Positions 16,282-23,833 of a DNA stretch of 40,235 nucleotides are shown piece by piece. The stretch comes from an uncultured Bacilli bacterium. GTDB taxonomy: Bacteria; Bacillota_I; Bacilli_A; RF39; UBA660. The position numbers and the translations under genes were made by a program. The DNA lies in the NCBI GenBank assembly GCA_934091055.1, contig CAKOKN010000010.1, forward strand, positions 1 to 40,235, written 5' to 3'. Positions within the stretch are counted from its first letter, which is position 1, and each line of letters begins with the position of its first letter. The notes beneath the pieces were generated by a model. That model was not told where the DNA came from and searched no databases. It saw only the letters and a list, made by a program, of their open reading frames with translations.

Positions 16282-17586
16282 ATGAAAAAATTAAGATTAT
16301 TAGTATTTATTTCAATCATAGTATTTTCAGGGGTTACTACTGTAAAGGCTAGCAGCGTTAGTGTAAGTGCAGCATCATCTGCAACTAAAGGAGATACAAT
16401 CAAAGTAACTGCCACCATAAATGCAGGATCTGGTATTTATACAACGGCAGGAACTCTTACCTGTTCTGGAGCAGGAGTAAGTCAAAGTGCTAGCTTAAGT
16501 TCGGAGGACCTAAACACAGCTTCAAAAAGTAAAAGTTTTCCATTATCAATAAAACCAACTTCATCTGGAACTATAACCTGTAAAGCTACTGGAGTAAGAA
16601 TAAGAGAATTAGCAGCAGAATCAGAGTATGCTCTAGATGGTGCCTCTACTACTATAACAGTAAAAGAGCCTACTGTAATCAAAAAGCCTACTAAAGAATA
16701 CTCTTCAAACAACTATCTAAAATCATTAGAAGTAGAAGGTTATACAATATCACCAGAGTTTTCTAAAGATACTAAAGAATACACTGTAGAAGTACCAAAT
16801 GATGTAACAAAAGTAAATATAAAAGCAGCAAAAGAAGATGCTTCTGCTACAATATCTGGTGATGGTGAAAAAGAAGTAAGTGAAGGCACAAATACAATTG
16901 AAGTAAAAGTAACTGCTGAAAACGGAAATGAAAGAGTATACACAATAACAGTAACAGTAAAAGAACTATCTCCTATTGAAGTAACTATAGGCAAAGAAAA
17001 ATATACTATAATTAGAAAAGAAGGAATTATAGAACCACCAGAAGACTACGAAAAAACTACAATAAAAATAGGCGAGGAAGAAGTTCTATGCTATAAAAAT
17101 AAAGTTACTAAAAATATTCTAATAGGTTTAAAAGATGATAAAGGTAATACAGCATATTATTCTTACGATGAAAAAACAAAGAAATATACAAAGTATCTAG
17201 GTTATAAAATAGGAGCTTTAAATATAAGTATACTAGATATGCCAAAAGACAAAATACCTACTGGTTATGTTAAAACAAGTTTTACTTATGATAACAACAA
17301 AATAGATGGATATCAATATAAATCAAAAGATAAAATACAAAGTGATTTCTATTTAATATATGCTCAAAATGAAAAAACAGGTAGTAAAGGACTATATATA
17401 TATGATAAAAAAGAAGGTACTATTCAAAGATTAAATGAAGATTTAACTACCCCTTATGAAAAGAAAGCAGATGCTTACTTCTTATATATGTTAATAGCTA
17501 TTTCTTTATTCGCAGTATCAGTAATTACTTTCACAACAATACTAATAACAAAAAGTAAGCATAAAAAGAAGAAAGTAAAAATATAA
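16282..17586 (+). CDS. Surface protein with Ig/cohesin-like domain, cadherin-like domain and C-terminal membrane anchor
   Basis: Protein of 434 residues. Signal peptide 1-24, an Ig-like beta domain at about 25-133 (ATKGDTIKVTATINAGSG start, one probable disulfide from TLTC and TITC), a cadherin-like beta-sandwich at about 146-228 (NNYLKSLEVEGYTISPEF, RVYTITVTV), an unrecognised domain at about 229-375, one transmembrane helix at about 393-415 and a Lys-rich cytoplasmic tail. The first domain resembles cohesin-fold modules in general shape but is too divergent to be sure. It begins 10 nt after the dockerin autolysin with AGGAGG, so the two are co-transcribed. I infer it could hold the autolysin at the membrane surface. 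Confidence 0.72.
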   Translation: MKKLRLLVFISIIVFSGVTTVKASSVSVSAASSATKGDTIKVTATINAGSGIYTTAGTLTCSGAGVSQSASLSSEDLNTASKSKSFPLSIKPTSSGTITCKATGVRIRELAAESEYALDGASTTITVKEPTVIKKPTKEYSSNNYLKSLEVEGYTISPEFSKDTKEYTVEVPNDVTKVNIKAAKEDASATISGDGEKEVSEGTNTIEVKVTAENGNERVYTITVTVKELSPIEVTIGKEKYTIIRKEGIIEPPEDYEKTTIKIGEEEVLCYKNKVTKNILIGLKDDKGNTAYYSYDEKTKKYTKYLGYKIGALNISILDMPKDKIPTGYVKTSFTYDNNKIDGYQYKSKDKIQSDFYLIYAQNEKTGSKGLYIYDKKEGTIQRLNEDLTTPYEKKADAYFLYMLIAISLFAVSVITFTTILITKSKHKKKKVKI

Positions 17587-17613
17587 TTTAGTGTCATTAC
17601 TAATTAATGATAT

Positions 17614-17647
17614 GGAGAAATATGAGTGCTTTATATTTCTCCTTTTG
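17614..17647 (+). terminator. Terminator after the autolysin pair
   Basis: GGAGAAATAT (17614-17623) pairs with ATATTTCTCC (17633-17642), followed by T4. Confidence 0.8.
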
Positions 17648-17750
17648 TTATTTACATAAAAACTGAAAAATTCACTAAACTTTATTAAAGTTATTTTAAA
17701 AAAATAAAATTTGTGGTAAAATAATATATGAGTAGGAAAGGTGGTACCAT

Positions 17751-19448
17751 ATGGATAGTGTCCTTCTAATTACTATATCAGCTTTTATAGTGGCAATTAT
17801 CCTTATAATTATTACTATTGTTATTATAAAAAGTAATCAAAGTAAGAAGTATAAAAAAGAAATAGAAGAATTAGATATAGAAAAAAATAGTTTAATTGGT
17901 ATTCCTGTATTAAGCGAAATAACAAAAGTAAAAGAACTAGTAAAAACAGACAACTTAAAAGAAAAATTAGATGATTGGGATAATACTTTTAAAGTAATTC
18001 GTGATAAAAAAATACCAGAGTTAACTGATGCTATATCAGATGCTGATTTTTTAATAGATAGAAAAGAATACAAGAAAGCAATAAAGAAAATAACAGTTAT
18101 AGAACTAGAAATAAAAGCTCTAAAGAAGACTACTGAACATCTATTAGAAGAAATAAAAATAATTACCAAATCAGAAGAGAGAAATAGAGCACTAATTACT
18201 AAATTAAAAATAGTTTATAGAGAACAACAAAACAAATATGATCGAACTAAAAAAGAATATGGCGAAATTGGTGCCTACGTTGAAGCAGAATTTTCTAAAA
18301 TAGATAAACTATTCGCTGAGTTTGAAAGGGCAATGGATAACAATGACTATGTATCAGTAGAAAAAAGAATAGCAGTACTTGATGAAAAAATAAATAAACT
18401 AGGAAAACTACTTGAGGATATACCAACCGTTGTTTTACTAGCTACTGTTTTAGTACCAAATAAAATTGAAGAAGCCACAACATACTATTTTAGAATGAAA
18501 AGAGATGGTTATCCATTAGACTATTTAAATGTAGAATATAATATCAAAGAAATAAGAACAAAAGTAAATAACATAATGGAAAACTTAAAAAAACTAGAAC
18601 TAGGAGACTCTATAATTGAATTAAAAACATTTATAGAATATTTTAATAGCTTATATAATGACTTTGACAAAGAAAAAGAATGCAAAGATTTATTTAGACA
18701 AAATATTAAAGAATTAGGTTATAAAATTGATAATATAAATAAAGTAGTGAGAGATATATACCTTCAAATAGATGATATCAAATATAATTATAACTTATCA
18801 AATGAAGATATAAATAAATTTAGTCTATTAAATAAAAATTTAGAAAAATTTAACAAAGACTATAAGATATTAGTAGACCAGGGTAAGATGAAAACATTTG
18901 CTTATTCAAAATTAGTAGATGAATTAGATGGACTATCAATGAAATTATCTAGGTTGCAGGACGACCTTGATTATCAACTAAGATCAATAACTAGTATGAA
19001 AGATGATGAGACAAGAGCAAGAGAACAACTTATGGCTATTGAAGAGCTACTAACAAAAGCAAAATATAGATTAAAAGAATGCAAAATACCAGTAATTCCA
19101 AGTAGTTACTTCATAGAACTTACTGAGGCTCAAGACGCAATTAGAGAAATAATAAAAGAATTAGATAAGAAGCCAATAGTTATTAAAATACTAAATATTA
19201 GAGTAGATACTGCAAGAGACTTAGTATTTAAAATATATAACAAAACAAATGATATGATAAAAATAGTTAATGCTTCAGAAAAAATAATAGTATATGGAAA
19301 TAGATACAGAAGCACTTATGAAGAAATAGATATAGCATTAACAAAGGCTGAGGAACTATTTAAAAGAGGAAAGTATAAAGAATCAATAGACTTATCAATA
19401 AAAAGTTTAAGTTTTATTGACAAAAATATTGTAGAAAAAATTCAATAG
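17751..19448 (+). CDS. ezrA: Septation ring formation regulator EzrA
   Basis: Protein of 565 residues, matching the usual about 560-570. One N-terminal transmembrane helix (residues 4-26) puts the rest in the cytoplasm. The body is a series of spectrin-like coiled-coil bundles rich in Lys, Glu, Leu and Ile. The conserved C-terminal patch YGNRYRSTYEEID (about 521) is the family signature needed for mid-cell localisation. EzrA modulates FtsZ ring assembly and links it to cell wall synthesis. AGGTGG lies 6 nt before the ATG. It follows the autolysin pair and precedes an Asn-rich membrane protein with its own promoter. Confidence 0.88.
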   Translation: MDSVLLITISAFIVAIILIIITIVIIKSNQSKKYKKEIEELDIEKNSLIGIPVLSEITKVKELVKTDNLKEKLDDWDNTFKVIRDKKIPELTDAISDADFLIDRKEYKKAIKKITVIELEIKALKKTTEHLLEEIKIITKSEERNRALITKLKIVYREQQNKYDRTKKEYGEIGAYVEAEFSKIDKLFAEFERAMDNNDYVSVEKRIAVLDEKINKLGKLLEDIPTVVLLATVLVPNKIEEATTYYFRMKRDGYPLDYLNVEYNIKEIRTKVNNIMENLKKLELGDSIIELKTFIEYFNSLYNDFDKEKECKDLFRQNIKELGYKIDNINKVVRDIYLQIDDIKYNYNLSNEDINKFSLLNKNLEKFNKDYKILVDQGKMKTFAYSKLVDELDGLSMKLSRLQDDLDYQLRSITSMKDDETRAREQLMAIEELLTKAKYRLKECKIPVIPSSYFIELTEAQDAIREIIKELDKKPIVIKILNIRVDTARDLVFKIYNKTNDMIKIVNASEKIIVYGNRYRSTYEEIDIALTKAEELFKRGKYKESIDLSIKSLSFIDKNIVEKIQ

Positions 19449-19451
19449 ATA

Positions 19452-19480
19452 TTGCAATTTATAGTATTTTATGATATTCT
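19452..19480 (+). promoter_or_regulatory. Promoter of the Asn-rich membrane protein gene
   Basis: TTGCAA (19452-19457), 17-nt spacer, TATTCT (19475-19480), with a TGA just before the -10 (extended -10). Confidence 0.65.
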
Positions 19481-19506
19481 AGACTTAGAGTAAAAGGGAG
19501 GAAATT

Positions 19507-20652
19507 ATGGACGCAGTTATAGATTTTTTATTAGAATATTATTGGGTGGTTTTAGTTGTATTAGTAGTGTTACTAATAACTGTAATAGGTTTTTTAGCGG
19601 ATACTAAGAGAAAGAAGAAATTAAGAGCAAAAGCAGAGAGTCAAAATACTCCTACTAATAATAATGGTATTGATAACAATAACTATCCAGACTTCAATAA
19701 CATTAATCAAAGTAATAATCAAAATTTAAATATGAATACAGGATTTAATAATTTCAATAACAATTATGGTGGTGCTGATTTCAATATAGCTCCAGATACC
19801 ACTAATAATATGTTAAATCAAAATTTAAATAATGGAATGCAAGATAGCTTTAATCAAAGTGCTAATCTAAATCAAGGAACCAATCCTAATTTAAACCAAA
19901 ATGTTAATTTGAATTCAAATATTAATCCAGAGTTTAATGCAAATAACATAGTTCAAGAACCAGTTTTAAATCAAGCACCTACTTATAATGAACCAGTTAT
20001 GCCAAATACAACTATAGAAGGACCTGCTGTAAATAATAGTGTTAATATTCCTGAAGTAAATAATATAAATTCAAACTTAAATAACAACGATTCATTTTTT
20101 GTACCAGCTTCAGAGCAAACACCTAGAATAGAGCCAAGAGAGGTAGTAATACCAAAACCTGTAGAGCCTACACCAATAATGAATAATGTCAATGCTGTAA
20201 ACAGTTGGGATTTAAATAATAACAATTTAAATAATAATATTCCTAATAATACTGTAAATTCTTATGTGGCACAAACACCAGTAACACCAAGTGTAGAACC
20301 AGTTAATCAATATAATCAACCAATGCCTAATGTAGTACCAACTCCAGTAGAGGAAGTACCACAACAAATGTCACAACAAGTACAAATGCCATATCAAAAT
20401 AATCAAGGCAATATAAATTATAATAATACAGTTGCTCCTACTGCAAATACTAGTATTAACAACATAAACCCATTAGGAGAACAAAGTAATCAAATGCAAA
20501 ATATGCCAAATACACAAGCAATAAATCAAAGTATGCCAAACAATCAAGGTATGCCAAATAATAATTTCTTGTCAGGAGGATCAAATTTTGTAGTGGGAGG
20601 TACTCCTACTAATAATCAAATGCCTTCAACTAATGATAATTGGAAATTATAA
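19507..20652 (+). CDS. Asn/Gln-rich, largely disordered membrane protein
   Basis: Protein of 381 residues, not recognised. A single transmembrane helix at about 10-30 is followed by a basic patch (TKRKKKLRAKA). The remaining about 340 residues are low complexity: Asn, Gln, Pro, Thr and Val dominate, with many runs such as NNFNNNY and NLNQNVNLNSN, and a Pro/Val-rich middle (about 195-300). Such composition predicts disorder. The positive-inside rule puts this tail in the cytoplasm. It lies directly after ezrA, so a division- or envelope-related role is possible but unproven. The conserved-looking C-terminus contains FLSGGSNFVVGGTP. GGGAGG precedes the ATG. Confidence 0.7.
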   Translation: MDAVIDFLLEYYWVVLVVLVVLLITVIGFLADTKRKKKLRAKAESQNTPTNNNGIDNNNYPDFNNINQSNNQNLNMNTGFNNFNNNYGGADFNIAPDTTNNMLNQNLNNGMQDSFNQSANLNQGTNPNLNQNVNLNSNINPEFNANNIVQEPVLNQAPTYNEPVMPNTTIEGPAVNNSVNIPEVNNINSNLNNNDSFFVPASEQTPRIEPREVVIPKPVEPTPIMNNVNAVNSWDLNNNNLNNNIPNNTVNSYVAQTPVTPSVEPVNQYNQPMPNVVPTPVEEVPQQMSQQVQMPYQNNQGNINYNNTVAPTANTSINNINPLGEQSNQMQNMPNTQAINQSMPNNQGMPNNNFLSGGSNFVVGGTPTNNQMPSTNDNWKL

Positions 20653-20676
20653 GATTTAGGTTATCCTAAATCTTTT
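20651..20676 (+). terminator. Hairpin between the two Asn-rich genes
   Basis: AAGATTTAGG (20651-20660), TTAT loop, CCTAAATCTT (20665-20674), then a short T stretch. It may be a terminator or a partial attenuator, since another Asn-rich gene starts 26 nt later. Confidence 0.6.
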
Positions 20677-20701
20677 ACTGTAGTATAAAGGAGGTAAGAA
20701 A

Positions 20702-21154
20702 GTGAATAACAATCAAGAAGAAATAAATGTATCACCATACAAGGCAACTGGTAACTTAAATAGAACTATTAGTAATCCTAGTGCCAGTATTAATGATGCT
20801 ATGAATGTTAATATACAAAATGTCACTACTAATAATACCCAAGTAGTAGAGCCAGTACCCATAAACACACCTCCTCAGCAGCAGTCTAACACTATACCAG
20901 TAACACCAAGTGCTCAAACTAATAATATTAATAATCAATCCATTATTGAAGAAGCACTAAAAAAACAAACTGCTACTAATACTATTAACAATAATAATAT
21001 TAATAATAAAGTTTATGTAAATAACGAAAATAAACCAAAAAAAAAGAAATTAACTTTAAGCATAGGACCAGAATTTAAAATAGCACTTTTAATTATAGTT
21101 ATACTATTAGCGTTCGTTCTGTTTATCCTACCATTAATTTCTAATGTACGTTAA
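20702..21154 (+). CDS. Asn-rich tail-anchored membrane protein
   Basis: Protein of 150 residues, not recognised. GTG start with AGGAGG upstream. Residues 1-110 are low complexity (Asn, Thr, Ile, Pro, Gln). A Lys-rich patch (KPKKKKLTLSIGPEF) leads into one C-terminal transmembrane helix at about 127-147, so it should be tail-anchored with the disordered part inside. Its topology mirrors the preceding Asn-rich protein, whose helix is at the N-terminus. The two could form a pair. The stop codon overlaps by 4 nt the convergent RNHCP gene. Confidence 0.65.
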   Translation: MNNNQEEINVSPYKATGNLNRTISNPSASINDAMNVNIQNVTTNNTQVVEPVPINTPPQQQSNTIPVTPSAQTNNINNQSIIEEALKKQTATNTINNNNINNKVYVNNENKPKKKKLTLSIGPEFKIALLIIVILLAFVLFILPLISNVR

Positions 21155-21453
21155 ACTTGTTTAGATAAAGAGATAATTACATCAAAGTCGTCATCACTTG
21201 CCATAATATTCTTATGCAATTGAGAACACTTTTGACAGCTATATATAATTTTATAGCTGTTTTTAAATTTTTCTATACCTATTGGCCTCATAAGACCACC
21301 GCACTTATTTAACCTATCACCAGGATTAATATCTAAGTGCTTAGAATATAAGCAGAATGGACAATGATCTCTTGCAGTATATCCTAGTCTTTGAACTTCT
21401 TTACCACAATTTTCACATACAAAATTTTCATCAATCATATTAAACTTTTTCAT
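21151..21453 (-). CDS. RNHCP domain zinc-ribbon-like protein
   Basis: Protein of 100 residues. Two CxxC knuckles, CENCGK and CQKC, frame the RNHCP signature ARDHCPFCL followed by SKHLDINPGDR. The Arg-Asn-His-Cys-Pro core reads Arg-Asp-His-Cys-Pro here. Function of the family is unknown; the cysteines suggest zinc binding and nucleic-acid contact. The ATG at 21453 has no ribosome binding site, and the promoter lies only 6 nt before it, so the message may be leaderless. Confidence 0.85.
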   Translation of the reverse strand: MKKFNMIDENFVCENCGKEVQRLGYTARDHCPFCLYSKHLDINPGDRLNKCGGLMRPIGIEKFKNSYKIIYSCQKCSQLHKNIMASDDDFDVIISLSKQV

Positions 21454-21459
21454 AAACCA

Positions 21460-21488
21460 ATTATATCAAAAAATAAATAAAATTACAA
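21460..21488 (-). promoter_or_regulatory. Promoter of the RNHCP gene, placed for a leaderless mRNA
   Basis: Minus-strand TTGTAA (21483-21488), 17-nt spacer, TATAAT (21460-21465). Only six bases separate the -10 from the ATG, so transcription should start at or next to the start codon. Confidence 0.7.
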
Positions 21489-21513
21489 ACTAAAAACACC
21501 AAATGGTGTTTTA

Positions 21514-21690
21514 TTAATAATAATATGGTGGGTATTGAGGATACATAGGTGCAGGGTATACAGGATAAGGTCTTGGATAGAATGAAGGGGCCAGAAGTCC
21601 TCCTGTAATACCACCAAGAATAAATGGTCCCAAAAATCCACCAGCAAATCTATTTCCACCCATAGGAACCATAGGTCTTCTATTATACAT
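21514..21690 (-). CDS. Small Gly/Pro/Tyr-rich protein (58 residues)
   Basis: A short frame, well supported: AAGGAG lies 8 nt before the ATG and a strong promoter stands upstream. The protein begins MYNRRPMVPMGG, has a Gly-rich hydrophobic centre (AGGFLGPFILGGITGGLLAP) and ends in a Pro/Tyr-rich tail (YPQYPPYYY). The composition recalls small coat or surface proteins of spore formers, but I do not recognise a family. The central stretch may insert in a membrane. This gene fills most of the gap between the RNHCP gene and the rhomboid gene. Confidence 0.72.
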   Translation of the reverse strand: MYNRRPMVPMGGNRFAGGFLGPFILGGITGGLLAPSFYPRPYPVYPAPMYPQYPPYYY

Positions 21691-21711
21691 AATAAGTCTC
21701 CTTTCTTTAAT

Positions 21712-21740
21712 ATTATATTTAAAAAACCTAATGCTGTGAA
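21712..21740 (-). promoter_or_regulatory. Promoter of the 58-residue protein gene
   Basis: Minus-strand TTCACA (21735-21740), 17-nt spacer, TATAAT (21712-21717). Confidence 0.7.
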
Positions 21741-21791
21741 AAATACTTTATTTATTTCTATTTTTTTAGTATAATATAGTTGGAGGTTGTT

Positions 21792-22925
21792 ATGGAACAG
21801 ATGATATTTAAAAGTGATGATTTAATAGTTATGAGCTTAATTAATTACTTTATTACAGAAAAAAACTACAATCCAATGATAATCCACGGATTAAATGATG
21901 AAATATGGTTAGAAAACTTAGATAGCGATTATAAAATAGTTAGAATAGTATCGCACCATATCCATAATAAAGAACAATTAGACTTTGATAAATTCAAACT
22001 AAGTAGAATAGTAAAACAAATAAAGAAAAAAACATTATCATTAAAAGTAAAAGTATTAAGTATATATACTGATATAGAAGATGAAAAATTATTATCAGAT
22101 AATGATGTAATTGTTACTAAAGAAGAAGATATAAATAATCCCAAACTAACAAACGTCTTCCCAGATATAGTAGAGAAGACTGAAAGAAAAGAAGATGGAT
22201 TAGAATACTTTATGAAAATAACAGATAATATCAATAAAAAGAATGAAGCAAAAAATAAAACTGCCGAAAGAATATTCACATATAGAAAGCCAATAATTAC
22301 CTATGCTATCATAGCTATATGTATATTTATGTTTATGATGATGTATATTTTTGGTCAAGGATCAGAAGATAATTACACATTATTAAAATTTGGAGCTAGT
22401 CTTGATATTCTAATAAAGAATGGTGAATATTATCGTTTATTTACCTGTATATTCCTACATATAGGTATAGTTCACTTATTGTGTAACATATATTCACTAT
22501 ATATAGTAGGTAAAGAGGTAGAAAACCTATATGGCAAATTAAAATATTTAATAATATTTATACTAAGTGGTATATGTGGAAGTATACTATCCCTTGCCTT
22601 TAATAGTAATACTATCGGAGCAGGAGCTTCTGGAGCCATATTTGGCCTATTAGGAGCTTTCCTATATTTCGGTTATTACTATAGAGCATATCTTGGAAAT
22701 TCAATAACAAGAGCAATTTTGCCAGTATTAATAGTAAACTTAATTATCGGACTTATGTCTTCCTCAATCGATCTAGCCGCTCATATAGGAGGTTTAGTAG
22801 GAGGAATACTAGTATCAATGATGGTAGGAGTACCAGATAAAGAAGGAACAAGTAATAAAATAAATGGTGCTATACTAACTATAGTATATATAGCATTTAT
22901 AATATATTTAGCTTTTTGGAGGTAA
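21792..22925 (+). CDS. Rhomboid-family intramembrane serine protease
   Basis: Protein of 377 residues. The first about 165 residues are a soluble cytoplasmic domain of unknown type, followed by six or seven helices. The rhomboid core shows HLLCNIYSLYIVG (Asn of the oxyanion site), the catalytic serine in GAGASGAIFGLLG and the catalytic histidine in AAHIGGLVGG. This layout, an N-terminal extension on the protease core, resembles GluP/YqgP of Bacillus, which also cleaves membrane proteins. Start at ATG 21792: GGAGG (21782-21786) is 5 nt upstream, and the TTG at 21780 is excluded. The next gene starts 4 nt after the stop, so they are coupled. Confidence 0.9.
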   Translation: MEQMIFKSDDLIVMSLINYFITEKNYNPMIIHGLNDEIWLENLDSDYKIVRIVSHHIHNKEQLDFDKFKLSRIVKQIKKKTLSLKVKVLSIYTDIEDEKLLSDNDVIVTKEEDINNPKLTNVFPDIVEKTERKEDGLEYFMKITDNINKKNEAKNKTAERIFTYRKPIITYAIIAICIFMFMMMYIFGQGSEDNYTLLKFGASLDILIKNGEYYRLFTCIFLHIGIVHLLCNIYSLYIVGKEVENLYGKLKYLIIFILSGICGSILSLAFNSNTIGAGASGAIFGLLGAFLYFGYYYRAYLGNSITRAILPVLIVNLIIGLMSSSIDLAAHIGGLVGGILVSMMVGVPDKEGTSNKINGAILTIVYIAFIIYLAFWR

Positions 22926-22929
22926 TAAA

Positions 22930-23775
22930 ATGAAAGAATTAGAAGAAGCATTAAAATATTTTGACTTAAAAGAAAACTTTACAGAAGAAGAATTAAATAA
23001 AGCCTATAAAGAAAAACAAAATATAATATATGTAGACTTTAAAGAAAAAAAGAGAAATAAAGAAGTTCAAGATGATACATTAAACTACAATTATCAACTA
23101 GTTAAAATATATCAGTATATACAGCAAATGCTTAAGGACATTAAATTATCAGAAACTCTCGTTGAAAATGTAACACCAGAATTTAAAAAATTCTACACAC
23201 AAGAGCAAAATAGCTTTAGTGTTAAAAGATTATTCTTTTATATAAAAAAAGATATCCAATTACTAGATGGTTTTATAAAAACGTCTGAAGATTTAGCCAC
23301 TCTAGATAAGGCTTTCGTAGACTTTAAAAGTATAAAAGATAATAGTTATCGCATCTTTATTGATGATGTATTAAAAAGATACTATAACAAAGAGGAAAAT
23401 GACAAAGAAACTGATGAAGAATTAAGAACATTCACTAGAGAGAGTATCATAAAAGAAGCAAGTTCGGTGAAGGATGTAATGAATAAAGTAGAATACTATT
23501 CACTACATAAAAATGAAGCAATGAATGAGTATATTGATAAAACTTATCCACTTTATGATAAGCTTAGTGCCTTGGTAAAGGAAAAATATAAAGATCCAAG
23601 TTCACCAGAACATCGTCTAGGAATTAAATATTTCTTAAAGATGCGTCCTGCAAAGACAGAAGAAGAGGCACAGGAAATATATGAGGAAGCTATCAAAAGA
23701 CTATTCTATCCTAGCGAAGATCAAGAAACCAAGTTATCCGACACAGAAGAAAAACCAAAGACACCAAAAAGGTAG
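22930..23775 (+). CDS. Unknown protein with a degenerate J-domain-like N-terminus
   Basis: Protein of 281 residues, cytoplasmic and highly charged. The N-terminal about 60 residues (ALKYFDLKENFTEEELNKAY, then a second helix ending in YNYQLVKIYQYI) have the helix pattern of a DnaJ J-domain, but the His-Pro-Asp loop is missing, so it would not stimulate DnaK. The rest is helical without known motifs and ends in a Lys/Glu/Pro tail. It starts 4 nt after the rhomboid gene with GGAGG inside that gene's end. Function unknown; it may be a partner of the rhomboid. Confidence 0.55.
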   Translation: MKELEEALKYFDLKENFTEEELNKAYKEKQNIIYVDFKEKKRNKEVQDDTLNYNYQLVKIYQYIQQMLKDIKLSETLVENVTPEFKKFYTQEQNSFSVKRLFFYIKKDIQLLDGFIKTSEDLATLDKAFVDFKSIKDNSYRIFIDDVLKRYYNKEENDKETDEELRTFTRESIIKEASSVKDVMNKVEYYSLHKNEAMNEYIDKTYPLYDKLSALVKEKYKDPSSPEHRLGIKYFLKMRPAKTEEEAQEIYEEAIKRLFYPSEDQETKLSDTEEKPKTPKR

Positions 23776-23796
23776 TAGAGATACTATCTTTTTTTT
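23769..23796 (+). terminator. Terminator after the rhomboid pair
   Basis: GGTAGTA (23771-23777) pairs with TACTATC (23782-23788), one G-U pair, followed by T8. It overlaps the stop codon. Confidence 0.75.
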
Positions 23797-23833
23797 CAGA
23801 AATATGCTATTATATAGTAGAGGAGAATAAAAA

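Noticed and set aside
19650..20640. Short repeated AAT/AAC-rich units that look like a repeat array
   Set aside because: They are irregular low-complexity codons for Asn/Gln runs in a coding region; no regular spacing, so not CRISPR or a tandem array.
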